Assembly (NCBI RefSeq): GCF_010672085.1
Contig: NZ_JAAHHT010000080.1
Coordinates: 1 to 35,665, forward strand
Source: Okeania sp. SIO3I5
GTDB lineage: Bacteria; Cyanobacteriota; Cyanobacteriia; Cyanobacteriales; Microcoleaceae
Reading direction: 5' to 3'
Length of the DNA: 35,665 nucleotides
The notes beneath the pieces were generated by a model. That model did not search any database. It saw nothing but the letters and a program-made list of their open reading frames with translations, and had not been told where the DNA came from. Below, piece by piece: positions 8,508 through 16,544 of this stretch (positions within the stretch are counted from its first letter, which is position 1; every line of letters begins with the position of its first letter). The position numbers were made by a program, and so were the translations under genes.

Positions 8508-10142
8508 ATGGAATCAAAATCGACTATTGATATTCTAATCATCACAGCTCTTAAGGATGAATTAGATGCTCTGAAAAACTGTGATAATCAATCTGGAAAT
8601 ACTTGGGAAAAATTAGAAGATGATTTGGGCTACCCTTACTACAAAACTACTTTATCTCATAAAAATGGTACTGAATTAAATATAGTGGCAGCTCAACCTC
8701 CGGAAATGGGAGAAATTGATACCAGTATTTTAGCAACTCGACTTATTTCTGAATTAAATCCTCGTTGTTTAGCAATGACTGGAGTTTGTGCAGGCAATAA
8801 GAAAGATGTTTTTTTAGGTGATGTAATTGTTGTTGATCGAGTGTTTAAATTTGATCATGGTAAACTTATTGCCAATTACAAATTAATAGATAATCAAGAA
8901 ATTTGTTTTGAAGAAATATTCCATGATATTCGCACTTATAACCTCAATCCTCAATGGAAGTTTACTATTGAAGATTTTCCCAAAGATTGGCTGAATACTA
9001 TTCAAACTCCCAGACCAAAATTTTTATATCAAAACTATAAAGACTGTTTAAATCCTACAATTCATACAGGTGTAATTGCCACTACTAGCAAAGTACAAAA
9101 AGACCCCCAACTTTTCCAACGTATCGAAAAATTACAAAGGAAAATATTAGGAGTAGAAATGGAAGCTTATGCTATTGGTAAAGTGGCTGAAACTTACGAA
9201 ATTCCCATGATTATTGTGAAAGGAGTTCAAGATTATGCTGATTATAATAAAAATGACCAATTTCGGGAATATGCAGCGGAAGTTTCTGCCCGCTTTTTAT
9301 TAGCTTTTTTCACTACAACAGAAGCATATAAAAAATTCAAGCGATCGCCTTCTTCAAAAACCTCTACTATTAATCAACTTCTGAGTGAAAAAAGGGAACA
9401 AAATGATGAAATACTATCAAGACATCAAAGACCTTTAAAAATAGATAATAGTATAATTGTTGACTATAATTTACATGATTTAGTACGCAGTTTTAGCAAT
9501 GAATTACAAAGTAAAACTGGCAGAGAAGGAGTGTTAGCTTTTAATATTATTGGAGAGATTGATAAGGATATTTTGCAGGGTTACATTATCAAAAGAATCG
9601 AAAAAATTCTCAAAAATGAGGAGAGAGAACTTTACCGTCTGATTGAGATTCAATTAAGGGATTCAAAAAGAGAAGAAGGTATAGAATTTTATCTGAGCAA
9701 TCAAAATATTAATCAGACAATAGCAGATTTGTGTGATGTTGATAAATCTTCAGAGGTTGCGATATTAGTAATTTGGAATTATTGTGATTTTTATGAAAAG
9801 CAAATATATGATCAAGCTGATAGTTTTGTAGAGCAAATTAAGACTAAGTTTTCTGAAGGTTTAACAAAAAAAGGTAAGTATTTAATTATTATTTTTGGGC
9901 ATGATAAGCGCGAACGTACTCTTAATGATGAAATATTTGTTCCTCTTACAGTTACGCCATTTCAAATAGATGACCTCTGTAGATGGTTTAAAAAGAAATT
10001 AATAAATAAAACGGAGGAGAGCAAGATTAATGAATATCTTGAACGATTAAAAGAGTCAAAAGACCGTTTAATTGATACCTGTGGTGAGATTCAAGAAATA
10101 ATTGCTGAATTGCAGGGAAGGTATAATAACGAGTCAGCTTGA
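8508..10142 (+). CDS. Phosphorylase/MTAN-superfamily protein with long C-terminal extension
   Basis: A 544-aa protein. Residues about 7-275 form a phosphorylase/nucleosidase domain: LAMTGVCAGNKKDVFLGDV, VEMEAYA (E219, ribose-binding) and VKGVQDYAD, whose D242 occupies the catalytic Asp position lost in the upstream paralogue. Residues about 300-544 are a separate alpha/beta region: DYNLHDLVRSF, a degenerate nucleotide-loop-like AFNIIGEIDKD, and SEVAILVIWNYCDFY as a hydrophobic strand. It lacks Walker A and resembles the inactive STAND-like adaptors described in MoxR-vWA conflict systems (inference). The C-terminus is a charged helix. Likely role: the catalytic effector of the cluster, cleaving a nucleotide or nucleoside, controlled by the NTPase/vWA genes downstream. 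The substrate cannot be told. Confidence 0.8.
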   Translation: MESKSTIDILIITALKDELDALKNCDNQSGNTWEKLEDDLGYPYYKTTLSHKNGTELNIVAAQPPEMGEIDTSILATRLISELNPRCLAMTGVCAGNKKDVFLGDVIVVDRVFKFDHGKLIANYKLIDNQEICFEEIFHDIRTYNLNPQWKFTIEDFPKDWLNTIQTPRPKFLYQNYKDCLNPTIHTGVIATTSKVQKDPQLFQRIEKLQRKILGVEMEAYAIGKVAETYEIPMIIVKGVQDYADYNKNDQFREYAAEVSARFLLAFFTTTEAYKKFKRSPSSKTSTINQLLSEKREQNDEILSRHQRPLKIDNSIIVDYNLHDLVRSFSNELQSKTGREGVLAFNIIGEIDKDILQGYIIKRIEKILKNEERELYRLIEIQLRDSKREEGIEFYLSNQNINQTIADLCDVDKSSEVAILVIWNYCDFYEKQIYDQADSFVEQIKTKFSEGLTKKGKYLIIIFGHDKRERTLNDEIFVPLTVTPFQIDDLCRWFKKKLINKTEESKINEYLERLKESKDRLIDTCGEIQEIIAELQGRYNNESA

Positions 10143-10245
10143 TTTTTCAGCTTGATTTTATTGATAATACTTATCTAACATTAAAAAGGATTTGCCTACC
10201 CTACCTTTTTTTATTAAAATATTAACAAATTCAAGATAATTACAT

Positions 10246-11259
10246 ATGAAAGACCTAGCAAATAGACAATATGAAGGTCAAGGTAATGACCGAAAGTATG
10301 AACGATTAAAAAAAGAAAATGGGGAAGAATTTCCAGATATACCCAGAAAAAAAGAACCTTATATTGCTTCTAAAAATTTGGTTGAGGCTGTAAATGATGC
10401 TCTTTATTTACGTCGCCCTTTATTGTTAGAAGGTGAACCTGGTTGTGGTAAAACTCGCCTTGCTTATTCTGTTGCTTATGAGTTGGGTTATCCTTTGAAG
10501 GAATGTTATATTCGTTCTACCAGTCGGGCTGAGGAATTACTTTATACTTATGATAATATTCGCCGTTTATATGACCTTCAAGAATATAAGTTTATTCAGA
10601 GTAAATCAGAGGAGAAACTGATAGATAATTCGCCGGAATTAACTGATGTTATTGAGCGGAAAAAATATGTGGAGTTAGGCAAGTTAGGAGAGGCAATTCA
10701 GCTTTCTGCTGAAAGTAATATTCCTGCGGTGGTTTTGGTTGATGAAATTGATAAAGCTGATATTGATTTTCCTAATGATTTACTCTTGGTTTTAGACAGG
10801 TTACAGTTTGAAATAAAGGAGGTTAAAGATTGGAAATATGATGCTCTTCGGGGTGAGGAGCGGGAAGTTAGAAAAGATTTTTTACCTTTGATTATTATTA
10901 CGAGTAATCAAGAGAAAGAACTGCCTAAAGCTTTTTTACGTCGTTGTCTGTTTTATTATGTTGAGTTTCCAGAATTGGAGGATTTGAGGAAGATTATTAT
11001 TAATCATTTTAAACAGGAGCTTTCTCCTCTTTTTGAAGTTGCTTTAGCTAGGTTTGTAGAACTTCGTGGCAAGATTTCTTGGCGGAAAAAACCTAGTACG
11101 GGGGAGTTTATTAATTGGTTGCGACTTTTGGAAAGAGAGGGGAAAAATGAGGAAATAACAGATGAAGAGTTAAATAAGACTCAATTAGGTGAACTTCCTT
11201 TTCTCCATACTTTAGTAAAAAATCAAAGCGATCGAAATGCTCTCAAACAATTAATATAA
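10246..11259 (+). CDS. MoxR-family AAA+ ATPase
   Basis: A 337-aa single AAA+ module. Walker A GEPGCGKT (63-70), Walker B VVLVDEID (D166, E167), sensor-1 region IIITSNQEKELPKAFLRRC with Asn and two Arg residues, then a C-terminal lid (LRRLLEREG-like WLRLLEREG segment). The MoxR family are chaperone-like ATPases that usually act with vWA proteins; two such genes follow on the same strand. The gap from the upstream gene is 103 bp. No clear Shine-Dalgarno precedes the ATG. The 58-bp array begins about 10 bp after the stop, so this gene is now cut off from its vWA partners. Confidence 0.9.
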   Translation: MKDLANRQYEGQGNDRKYERLKKENGEEFPDIPRKKEPYIASKNLVEAVNDALYLRRPLLLEGEPGCGKTRLAYSVAYELGYPLKECYIRSTSRAEELLYTYDNIRRLYDLQEYKFIQSKSEEKLIDNSPELTDVIERKKYVELGKLGEAIQLSAESNIPAVVLVDEIDKADIDFPNDLLLVLDRLQFEIKEVKDWKYDALRGEEREVRKDFLPLIIITSNQEKELPKAFLRRCLFYYVEFPELEDLRKIIINHFKQELSPLFEVALARFVELRGKISWRKKPSTGEFINWLRLLEREGKNEEITDEELNKTQLGELPFLHTLVKNQSDRNALKQLI

Positions 11260-11269
11260 TTAGTGTAGG

Positions 11270-12022
11270 TTGGTTTGCTCACACGGATTCGGCCACGGAT
11301 ATACGGATTGATGAGCAATAGCTTGGGTTGGTTTGCTCACAGGGATTTGGCCACGGATATACGGATTGATGAGCAATAGCTTGGGTTGGTTTGCTCACAG
11401 GGATTTGGCCACGGATATACGGATTGATGAGCAATAGCTTGGGTTGGTTTGCTCACAGGGATTTGGCCACGGATATACGGATTGATGAGCAATAGCTTGG
11501 GTTGGTTTGCTCACAGGGATTTGGCCACGGATATACGGATTGATGAGCAATAGCTTGGGTTGGGTTGCTCACAGGGATTTGGCCACGGATATACGGATTG
11601 ATGAGCAATCGCTTGGGTTGGGTTGCTCACAGGGATTTGGCCACGGATATACGGATTGATGAGCAATCGCTTAGGTTGCTTTGCTCACACGGATTCGGCC
11701 ACGGATATACGGATTGATGAGCAATCGCTTGGGTTGGGTTGCTCACACGGATTCGGCCACGGATATACGGATTGATGAGCAATCGCTTGGGTTGGGTTGC
11801 TCACACGGATTCGGCCACGGATATACGGATTGATGAGCAATCGCTTGGGTTGGGTTGCTCACACGGATTCGGCCACGGATATACGGATTGATGAGCAATC
11901 GCTTGGGTTGGGTTGCTCACACGGATTCGGCCACGGATATACGGATTGATGAGCAATCGCTTGGGTTGGGTTGCTCACACGGATTCGGCCACGGATACAC
12001 GGATTAATCAGCAATCGCTTAG
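11270..12022. repeat. 58-bp tandem repeat array, about 13 copies
   Basis: TTGCTCAC recurs every 58 bp (11275, 11333, 11391 ...). Each unit holds three ACGGAT words and GATTG-ATGAG-CAATC, a small stem-loop. Early copies share CAGGGATTTGG and CAATAGC, later ones CACGGATTCGG and CAATCGC, so two subfamilies have been homogenised in blocks. Units are contiguous with no variable spacers. The same family occurs in reverse orientation at 16316-16530 and 17474-17526. 58 is not a multiple of three and no protein is encoded. Confidence 0.97.
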
Positions 12023-12047
12023 ATGTGTTGAGAAATAAATAATATAT

Positions 12048-12091
12048 TCTCCCTATCCCCTATCCCCTATTCCCTATTCCCTATTCCCTAT
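12048..12091. repeat. STRR heptamers (CCCTATT/CCCCTAT) abutting a start codon
   Basis: About six heptamers run up to five bases before the ATG of the first vWA gene, occupying the place where a Shine-Dalgarno would be. No SD is visible. Confidence 0.9.
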
Positions 12092-12095
12092 TTTA

Positions 12096-13505
12096 ATGAT
12101 TGACTTTGAATTATTAATCGTTGAATCTGAAGCTCTTTTTTTGCCTTTATTTAATAGGTTGAGGCAAGAGGATTTTCCTGTGGGAATTTCTGAATATTTA
12201 CTGGCGATTAAAACTATTCAAAGTCAAGTGGGTTTGCAGGATATTGAACGGTTAAAAAGATTTTTATGTTTGTTATGGGTTAAGTCTTTAGAAGACCAAG
12301 ATATTTTTAATGAATTGTTTGAGGAGTTAGTTAAACCTGAGTTAGAAAAGCGGTTACAAGATGCTGATAAATCTTCATTGTCTAAAGTTGAAGAAGATTC
12401 TATTTATCCTCCTCAAGAGACTGAAAATTTAGAAATTAAATATTCAGAAACGAGTAGTAATCCTATTTTTCAATTTTCATCTGAAGTTCAACAGGAAAAT
12501 CAATCTCAAGAAACTGAATATTCAGAAACAAGTAGTAATCCTATTTCTCAATTTTCATCTGAGGTTGAACAGGAAAGTCAATCTCAAGAGACTAAAAATT
12601 CAGAAACTAAGAGCAATCCTATTTCTCAAGTTCCATCTGAAGTTCAACAGGAAAATCAATCTCAAGAAACTGAATATTCAGAAACAAGTAGTAATCCTAT
12701 TTCTCAAGTTTTATCTGAAGTTCAACAGGAAAATAAATCTCAACTTAATCAACAAACTAATTCAATCTCAATTCGCCATTCTTCTAGCAATTTTTCGTTA
12801 GAAACACCACCAATAAAGCTGAGATTTAGACAAAGTTATAATCTGATTCCCCGTTTACCAATAACTCGCCGAGAAATGACTGGTATTTGGCGTAATTTAA
12901 GGTTGTTAAAACGAGAGGGTATCCCTAAAGATTTAGATGTTCAAGCAACAATTAATCAATTTTGTAAAATGGGTTTTTTCTCTAGTGTAGTTTTACAACC
13001 TCGTAGCAAAAATCAAGTCAAGTTAGTTTTGTTAATTGACTGTGAAGGTTCTATGTCTCCTTTTAAATTGTTGATTGATTCTTTACAGGAAAGTATCGAA
13101 AAGGGAGGGTTGTTAAATCAGACGAGTGTTTTTTATTTTCACAACATTCTAAAGGGTTATCTTTTTCAAAAGTCTAATTTAACTAAGCCTTTGCCGATAG
13201 AGGAAATTCTCTCTCAGGAAGCTCCTAATAATTGTGTGGTTATTGTTAGTGACGGCGGAGCAGCACGGCGCACTTATGATAGTGAAAGATTGAGTAAAAC
13301 TGATAATTTTATAAGGCAATTATCTAAATATACTTATTTATATGGATGGTTAAATCCTGTTCCTAAATTTCAGTGGAGGATGACTACTGCTGAAGATATT
13401 GCTAGGTTTATTCCTATGTATTCTTTGAGTCGAGAAGGATTAAATGATTTGGTTAGAATATTGTTAGGACATCCTTTTCCAGTAGGGGTGAATTTGTATG
13501 GTTAA
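12096..13505 (+). CDS. vWA-domain protein, partner of the MoxR ATPase
   Basis: A 469-aa protein in three parts. Residues 1-95 are a helical domain (FNRLRQEDFPVGISEYLLAI) typical of vWA proteins paired with MoxR. Residues about 110-220 are a low-complexity linker made of four 26-aa repeats rich in Ser, Glu and Gln. Residues about 255-460 carry REMTGIWRNLRLL followed by a vWA domain with MIDAS-like DCEGS (D315-S319; the second position is Glu, not the canonical Ser), VVIVSDGG and a C-terminal TAEDIARFIPMYSLSREGL. The last is a conserved tail I recall from cyanobacterial and Chloroflexi homologues. It would bind substrate or adaptor protein and couple to MoxR. Its stop (TAA within ATGGTTAA) is copied twice downstream; see the 128-bp duplication. 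Confidence 0.85.
   Translation: MIDFELLIVESEALFLPLFNRLRQEDFPVGISEYLLAIKTIQSQVGLQDIERLKRFLCLLWVKSLEDQDIFNELFEELVKPELEKRLQDADKSSLSKVEEDSIYPPQETENLEIKYSETSSNPIFQFSSEVQQENQSQETEYSETSSNPISQFSSEVEQESQSQETKNSETKSNPISQVPSEVQQENQSQETEYSETSSNPISQVLSEVQQENKSQLNQQTNSISIRHSSSNFSLETPPIKLRFRQSYNLIPRLPITRREMTGIWRNLRLLKREGIPKDLDVQATINQFCKMGFFSSVVLQPRSKNQVKLVLLIDCEGSMSPFKLLIDSLQESIEKGGLLNQTSVFYFHNILKGYLFQKSNLTKPLPIEEILSQEAPNNCVVIVSDGGAARRTYDSERLSKTDNFIRQLSKYTYLYGWLNPVPKFQWRMTTAEDIARFIPMYSLSREGLNDLVRILLGHPFPVGVNLYG
12423..12745 (+). repeat. 78-bp in-frame coding repeat, four copies
   Basis: Inside the first vWA gene, a 26-codon unit (ETEYSETSSNPISQFSSEV plus Gln-rich end) is repeated four times with small changes. 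The reading frame is kept, giving a disordered linker. Copy number is probably variable between strains (inference). Confidence 0.9.
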
Positions 13506-13765
13506 AACTATTATAATCCCCCTAAATCCCCCTTTGTAAGGGGGACTTTGAAAGCTCCCCCCTTTTTTAGGGGGGCGGGGGGGATCTAAAACTGCTATAT
13601 CTTTTTGCAGTAGGGGTGAATTTGTATGGTTAAAACTATGATAATCCCCCTAAATCCCCCTTTGTAAGGGGGACTTTGAAAGCTCCTCCCTTTCAAAGGG
13701 GGGTAGGGGGGGATAGAAGACTACTATATCCTTTTCCAGTAGGGGTTAATTTGTATGGTTAAAAG
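13470..13765. repeat. 128/129-bp tandem duplication of a gene junction with REP-like palindromes
   Basis: The junction word CAGTAGGGGTGAATTTGT plus ATGGTTAAAA occurs three times, with its ATG at 13498, 13626 and 13755. Between copies lies a C-rich/G-rich palindromic element (CCCCCTTTGTAAGGGGG and CCCCCTTTTTTAGGGGGG). The first copy is the true 3' end of vWA gene 1 and the third is the true start of vWA gene 2. In the ancestor the two genes most likely overlapped in ATGGTTAA. Confidence 0.9.
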
Positions 13766-15347
13766 TATTGAGGCAGTTGTTAGAAGGAGATGGTTATCCC
13801 CAGAGAATGCGGTTCGAGAGGTGGTAAGATTTGAGCGTTGTTTTGGAGATAAACATTTAAAGCTTGCTTGTCATTGTGGATTGTTTTTGATTTTAACTCC
13901 TGAATTAGTTAATTTGATTCGGATTAATTTTTTGGATGAGGAAAATATTGATTGGATAGCAGAAAGTAATTTTTTATTGTCTTCTTTATGTCGCCCTTTA
14001 CAAGAAAGAATTTATGAGGTTGAGCCTTGTGTGAGAGAAGTTTTGTTGGTGGAATTAGAGAATAATTTTGATTGGGAAAGACCTTTTGAATTGGCTGAAT
14101 TTTTGTGGTTTTATTTGGATAAAAAAACGGATAAAAAACTATCTGGTGACTTAAGAATGACTCAAAAGTGGATTGCTCAAGCTTATTTAGCTCCTGATAG
14201 TACGATTCGGGAAATGGGGAGGCTTTTATCTGAAAGTTTGCCAAAAGATAATCAGGATTTGGGGTTAGGTGGTGAAGAAAAAGTTCCTTATTTAGTGGAG
14301 ATTTTGGCTGAACCTTTGGAGCAGACAAATTTATGGAGGGAGTATCAAATTTTGGTGCTTAATTCTCATGTTTTGGCAAAGTTATTGGTTGATGAAAGGG
14401 AGAGATTAAGGGAGGAAATTGAGGAATTTAAAAAAGAGTTGGGAGATCGGGAGGAAGTGGAATTAGGTAATGAGAAGTTTGTTTTGATTCATCCTGTTAT
14501 TGAAAAGCTTTTGGGAGAGTTTCTGTCAGAGGATGAAAATAATAATTCTGTAGAAACGATTCCAAAAGAGAAACTTGATTTGAGTTTAGAAGTTTCTACT
14601 CCCACAGAAAAAACAAGGCAAATAGTTACAGAAAGGAGAAGTATTACGCCTAACAAAAAAATTTATAACCGCAAAGTTTATATGTTAATCGATCAAAGCG
14701 GTTCAATGGCACGAAGAGACGTTTTGTTCGACACAGAACGCCGTTGGAAAGCCATGGCAGAGGTTGTAGAAGGTCATGTTTATAGGATTCTAAATAAGGA
14801 AGGTATTAATGGTGAAAAAATTTGCGATGAAATTACTGTAACATTTTTCAGTCCAAATCGTCCTTCAACGGTAATTTATCCTATTCTAGATGACTCTCAA
14901 GTACCTGCTCTATTTGAAGAAAACCAACCTGATAGTAACACTTTTTTAGTACCTACTTTTGAAAAAATTGTTGGACAGTGGTTTAATACGCGAATGCCAA
15001 ATGAAGGAGGATTTATAATTATTTATACAGATGGGGCACTTGACGATCGGGATACTTTTGTCCGCTGTGTTGAAGAAACTTGTTACAAACTTAACAGTCA
15101 AGACGAGTTAAAAGTTGTAATTATTGGATTAGGCAGTGATGTTGATCGCGATCCGAATTTTTATTTAAGGCTTAGTGCTAATGCGAATTCCTTTAGAGAT
15201 AAAAACTCAAAACTATGCAATATTGTCGTGTTCGATCTGTTAAATAAAATGTCTAGTATAATTGACTTACTTAACCGTCAATTGGAATATCCAAAGGCAG
15301 ATTTACCTATCTGGGGTAAAAAGTTTTGCCCTGAATTGTACGATTAA
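13755..15347 (+). CDS. vWA-domain protein with N-terminal helical region
   Basis: A 530-aa protein. Residues 1-290 are mostly helical and Glu/Leu-rich, with a probable coiled coil at about 210-240; I do not recognise the family. Residues about 305-510 form a canonical vWA domain with full MIDAS: DQSGS (D313, S315, S317) and IYTDG with T425/D426. Together with the MIDAS-poor vWA protein upstream it resembles the two-vWA arrangement of MoxR conflict or chaperone systems. The ATG follows the third copy of the duplicated junction; GGTTAA overlap with the upstream stop has been lost. It is the last gene of the cluster; no terminator hairpin is evident after 15347. Confidence 0.85.
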   Translation: MVKSIEAVVRRRWLSPENAVREVVRFERCFGDKHLKLACHCGLFLILTPELVNLIRINFLDEENIDWIAESNFLLSSLCRPLQERIYEVEPCVREVLLVELENNFDWERPFELAEFLWFYLDKKTDKKLSGDLRMTQKWIAQAYLAPDSTIREMGRLLSESLPKDNQDLGLGGEEKVPYLVEILAEPLEQTNLWREYQILVLNSHVLAKLLVDERERLREEIEEFKKELGDREEVELGNEKFVLIHPVIEKLLGEFLSEDENNNSVETIPKEKLDLSLEVSTPTEKTRQIVTERRSITPNKKIYNRKVYMLIDQSGSMARRDVLFDTERRWKAMAEVVEGHVYRILNKEGINGEKICDEITVTFFSPNRPSTVIYPILDDSQVPALFEENQPDSNTFLVPTFEKIVGQWFNTRMPNEGGFIIIYTDGALDDRDTFVRCVEETCYKLNSQDELKVVIIGLGSDVDRDPNFYLRLSANANSFRDKNSKLCNIVVFDLLNKMSSIIDLLNRQLEYPKADLPIWGKKFCPELYD

Positions 15348-15477
15348 TTAACTGATAATCTAATTTATAAATAATAGCGATCGCTCCTGTTATCCGCCGT
15401 TACCCAGAGGAAGATTTGGCAGCGCTTTATTGTGGTAAAGTTGGGTTTCGTTCCTCAACCCAAGCTACACTTACTCC

Positions 15478-16134
15478 CTACTCCCTCTTTTCTGGAGTTT
15501 CAAAATTAACTCCTTCGTACAAAACTTCAATAGCACAAGTAAATTCAATACTCTCTAACGTAATAGACTCACCCTCTGTATACGCACAATAACGCCAAAT
15601 TTTCCCCTCCCCACGTTGATAAATTTCTACAGAAATTGATTCTGAATCTACCAAAACATATTCTTGCAAACTAGGAATTTGAAGATAGTATTTAAACTTA
15701 TCGCCGCGATCGTATTTTTCTGTACTAGGGGAAAGCACCTCAACAATAACTTTAGGATGTTCGATAAAGTCACGGGATTTTAAATCCTCAGCATTACAAG
15801 TAACCACTAGATCGGGATAAAAATAACGATTATTTTTACTATCCCGAACTTTCACATCCGAAACATTTACTTGACATCCTTTTTGACTGAGATGGGAATA
15901 CAGAGAACGGTAGAAATTAAGAGCAATATTATTATTAGGAATACTTCCCCCAGTCATAGCCAAAATCTCTTTATCAATATATTCATAACGAACTCCAGTC
16001 TTAGTTAAAATTTCACCGTCTACATATTCATAACGAAATTCCTGTTGAGCTTCCCATTCTAGGTATTCTTCTGGGGTCATTTTTTGATAATTTTGACCTT
16101 CAGCAATCATAAGTTTTTTCTTGTTTAATGACAT
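15478..16134 (-). CDS. Uma2-family (DUF820) putative endonuclease, copy 1
   Basis: A 218-aa protein of the Uma2/DUF820 family, a PD-(D/E)xK nuclease-like fold very common in cyanobacteria and of unknown cellular role. Motifs: MTPEEYLEWEAQQ, RYEYVDGEIL, YFYPDLVV, VIVEVLSPSTEKYD and YYLQIPSLQEYVLVD. A 15-residue stretch (RYEYVDGEILTKTGV / RYEYIDKEILAMTGG) is duplicated in tandem; the neighbour at 16545 has it once. A longer frame to 16350 reads through repeat DNA and is not used. ATG at 16134 is chosen because the DNA before it aligns with the upstream region of the second copy. Conserved acidic residues remain, so activity is possible, but the duplication falls in the fold's core. Confidence 0.82.
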   Translation of the reverse strand: MSLNKKKLMIAEGQNYQKMTPEEYLEWEAQQEFRYEYVDGEILTKTGVRYEYIDKEILAMTGGSIPNNNIALNFYRSLYSHLSQKGCQVNVSDVKVRDSKNNRYFYPDLVVTCNAEDLKSRDFIEHPKVIVEVLSPSTEKYDRGDKFKYYLQIPSLQEYVLVDSESISVEIYQRGEGKIWRYCAYTEGESITLESIEFTCAIEVLYEGVNFETPEKRE

Positions 16135-16301
16135 TTCCAATAATACAAAATAAAATACTATTTTGGCAATAAATAAATGTAGGTTGGGTAGAACGAAGTG
16201 TTTCGCTGCGCGACATGAAAAGCGGAACTTCCCGGAGGGAAACCCAACACACACTTTATTGTGGTTGGGTTGAGTTGGGTTGAGGTACGAAACCCAAGCT
16301 A

Positions 16302-16530
16302 CCCTAGCTCTTCTTAATCCGTATATCCGTGGCAGAATCGGTGTGAGCAACCCAACCTACGCTAGCTCTTCTTAATCCGTATATCCGTGGCAGAATCGGT
16401 GTGAGCAACCCAACCTACGCTAGCTCTTCTTAATCCGTATATCCGTGGCAGAATCGGTGTGAGCAACCCAACCTACGCTAGCTCTTCTTAATCCGTATAT
16501 CCGTGGCAGAATCGGTGTGAGCAACCCAAT
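16302..16530. repeat. 58-bp repeat family, four reverse-oriented copies
   Basis: AATCCGTATA recurs at 16316, 16374, 16432 and 16490. The units are the reverse complement of the 11270-12022 family (same period, same CCGTATATCCGTGGC core). They separate the two Uma2 cassettes. Confidence 0.95.
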
Positions 16531-16544
16531 ACACTTATTGCTCC

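Noticed and set aside
11270-12022. CRISPR array
   Set aside because: The 58-bp units are contiguous with no unique spacers, and no cas genes are near.
13924-14328. 134-aa minus-strand gene inside vWA gene 2
   Set aside because: Shadow frame of a well-supported vWA protein.
16135-16350. N-terminal extension of Uma2 copy 1 to 16350
   Set aside because: The added 72 residues translate 58-bp repeat DNA, and the paralogue's upstream DNA aligns to non-coding sequence there.
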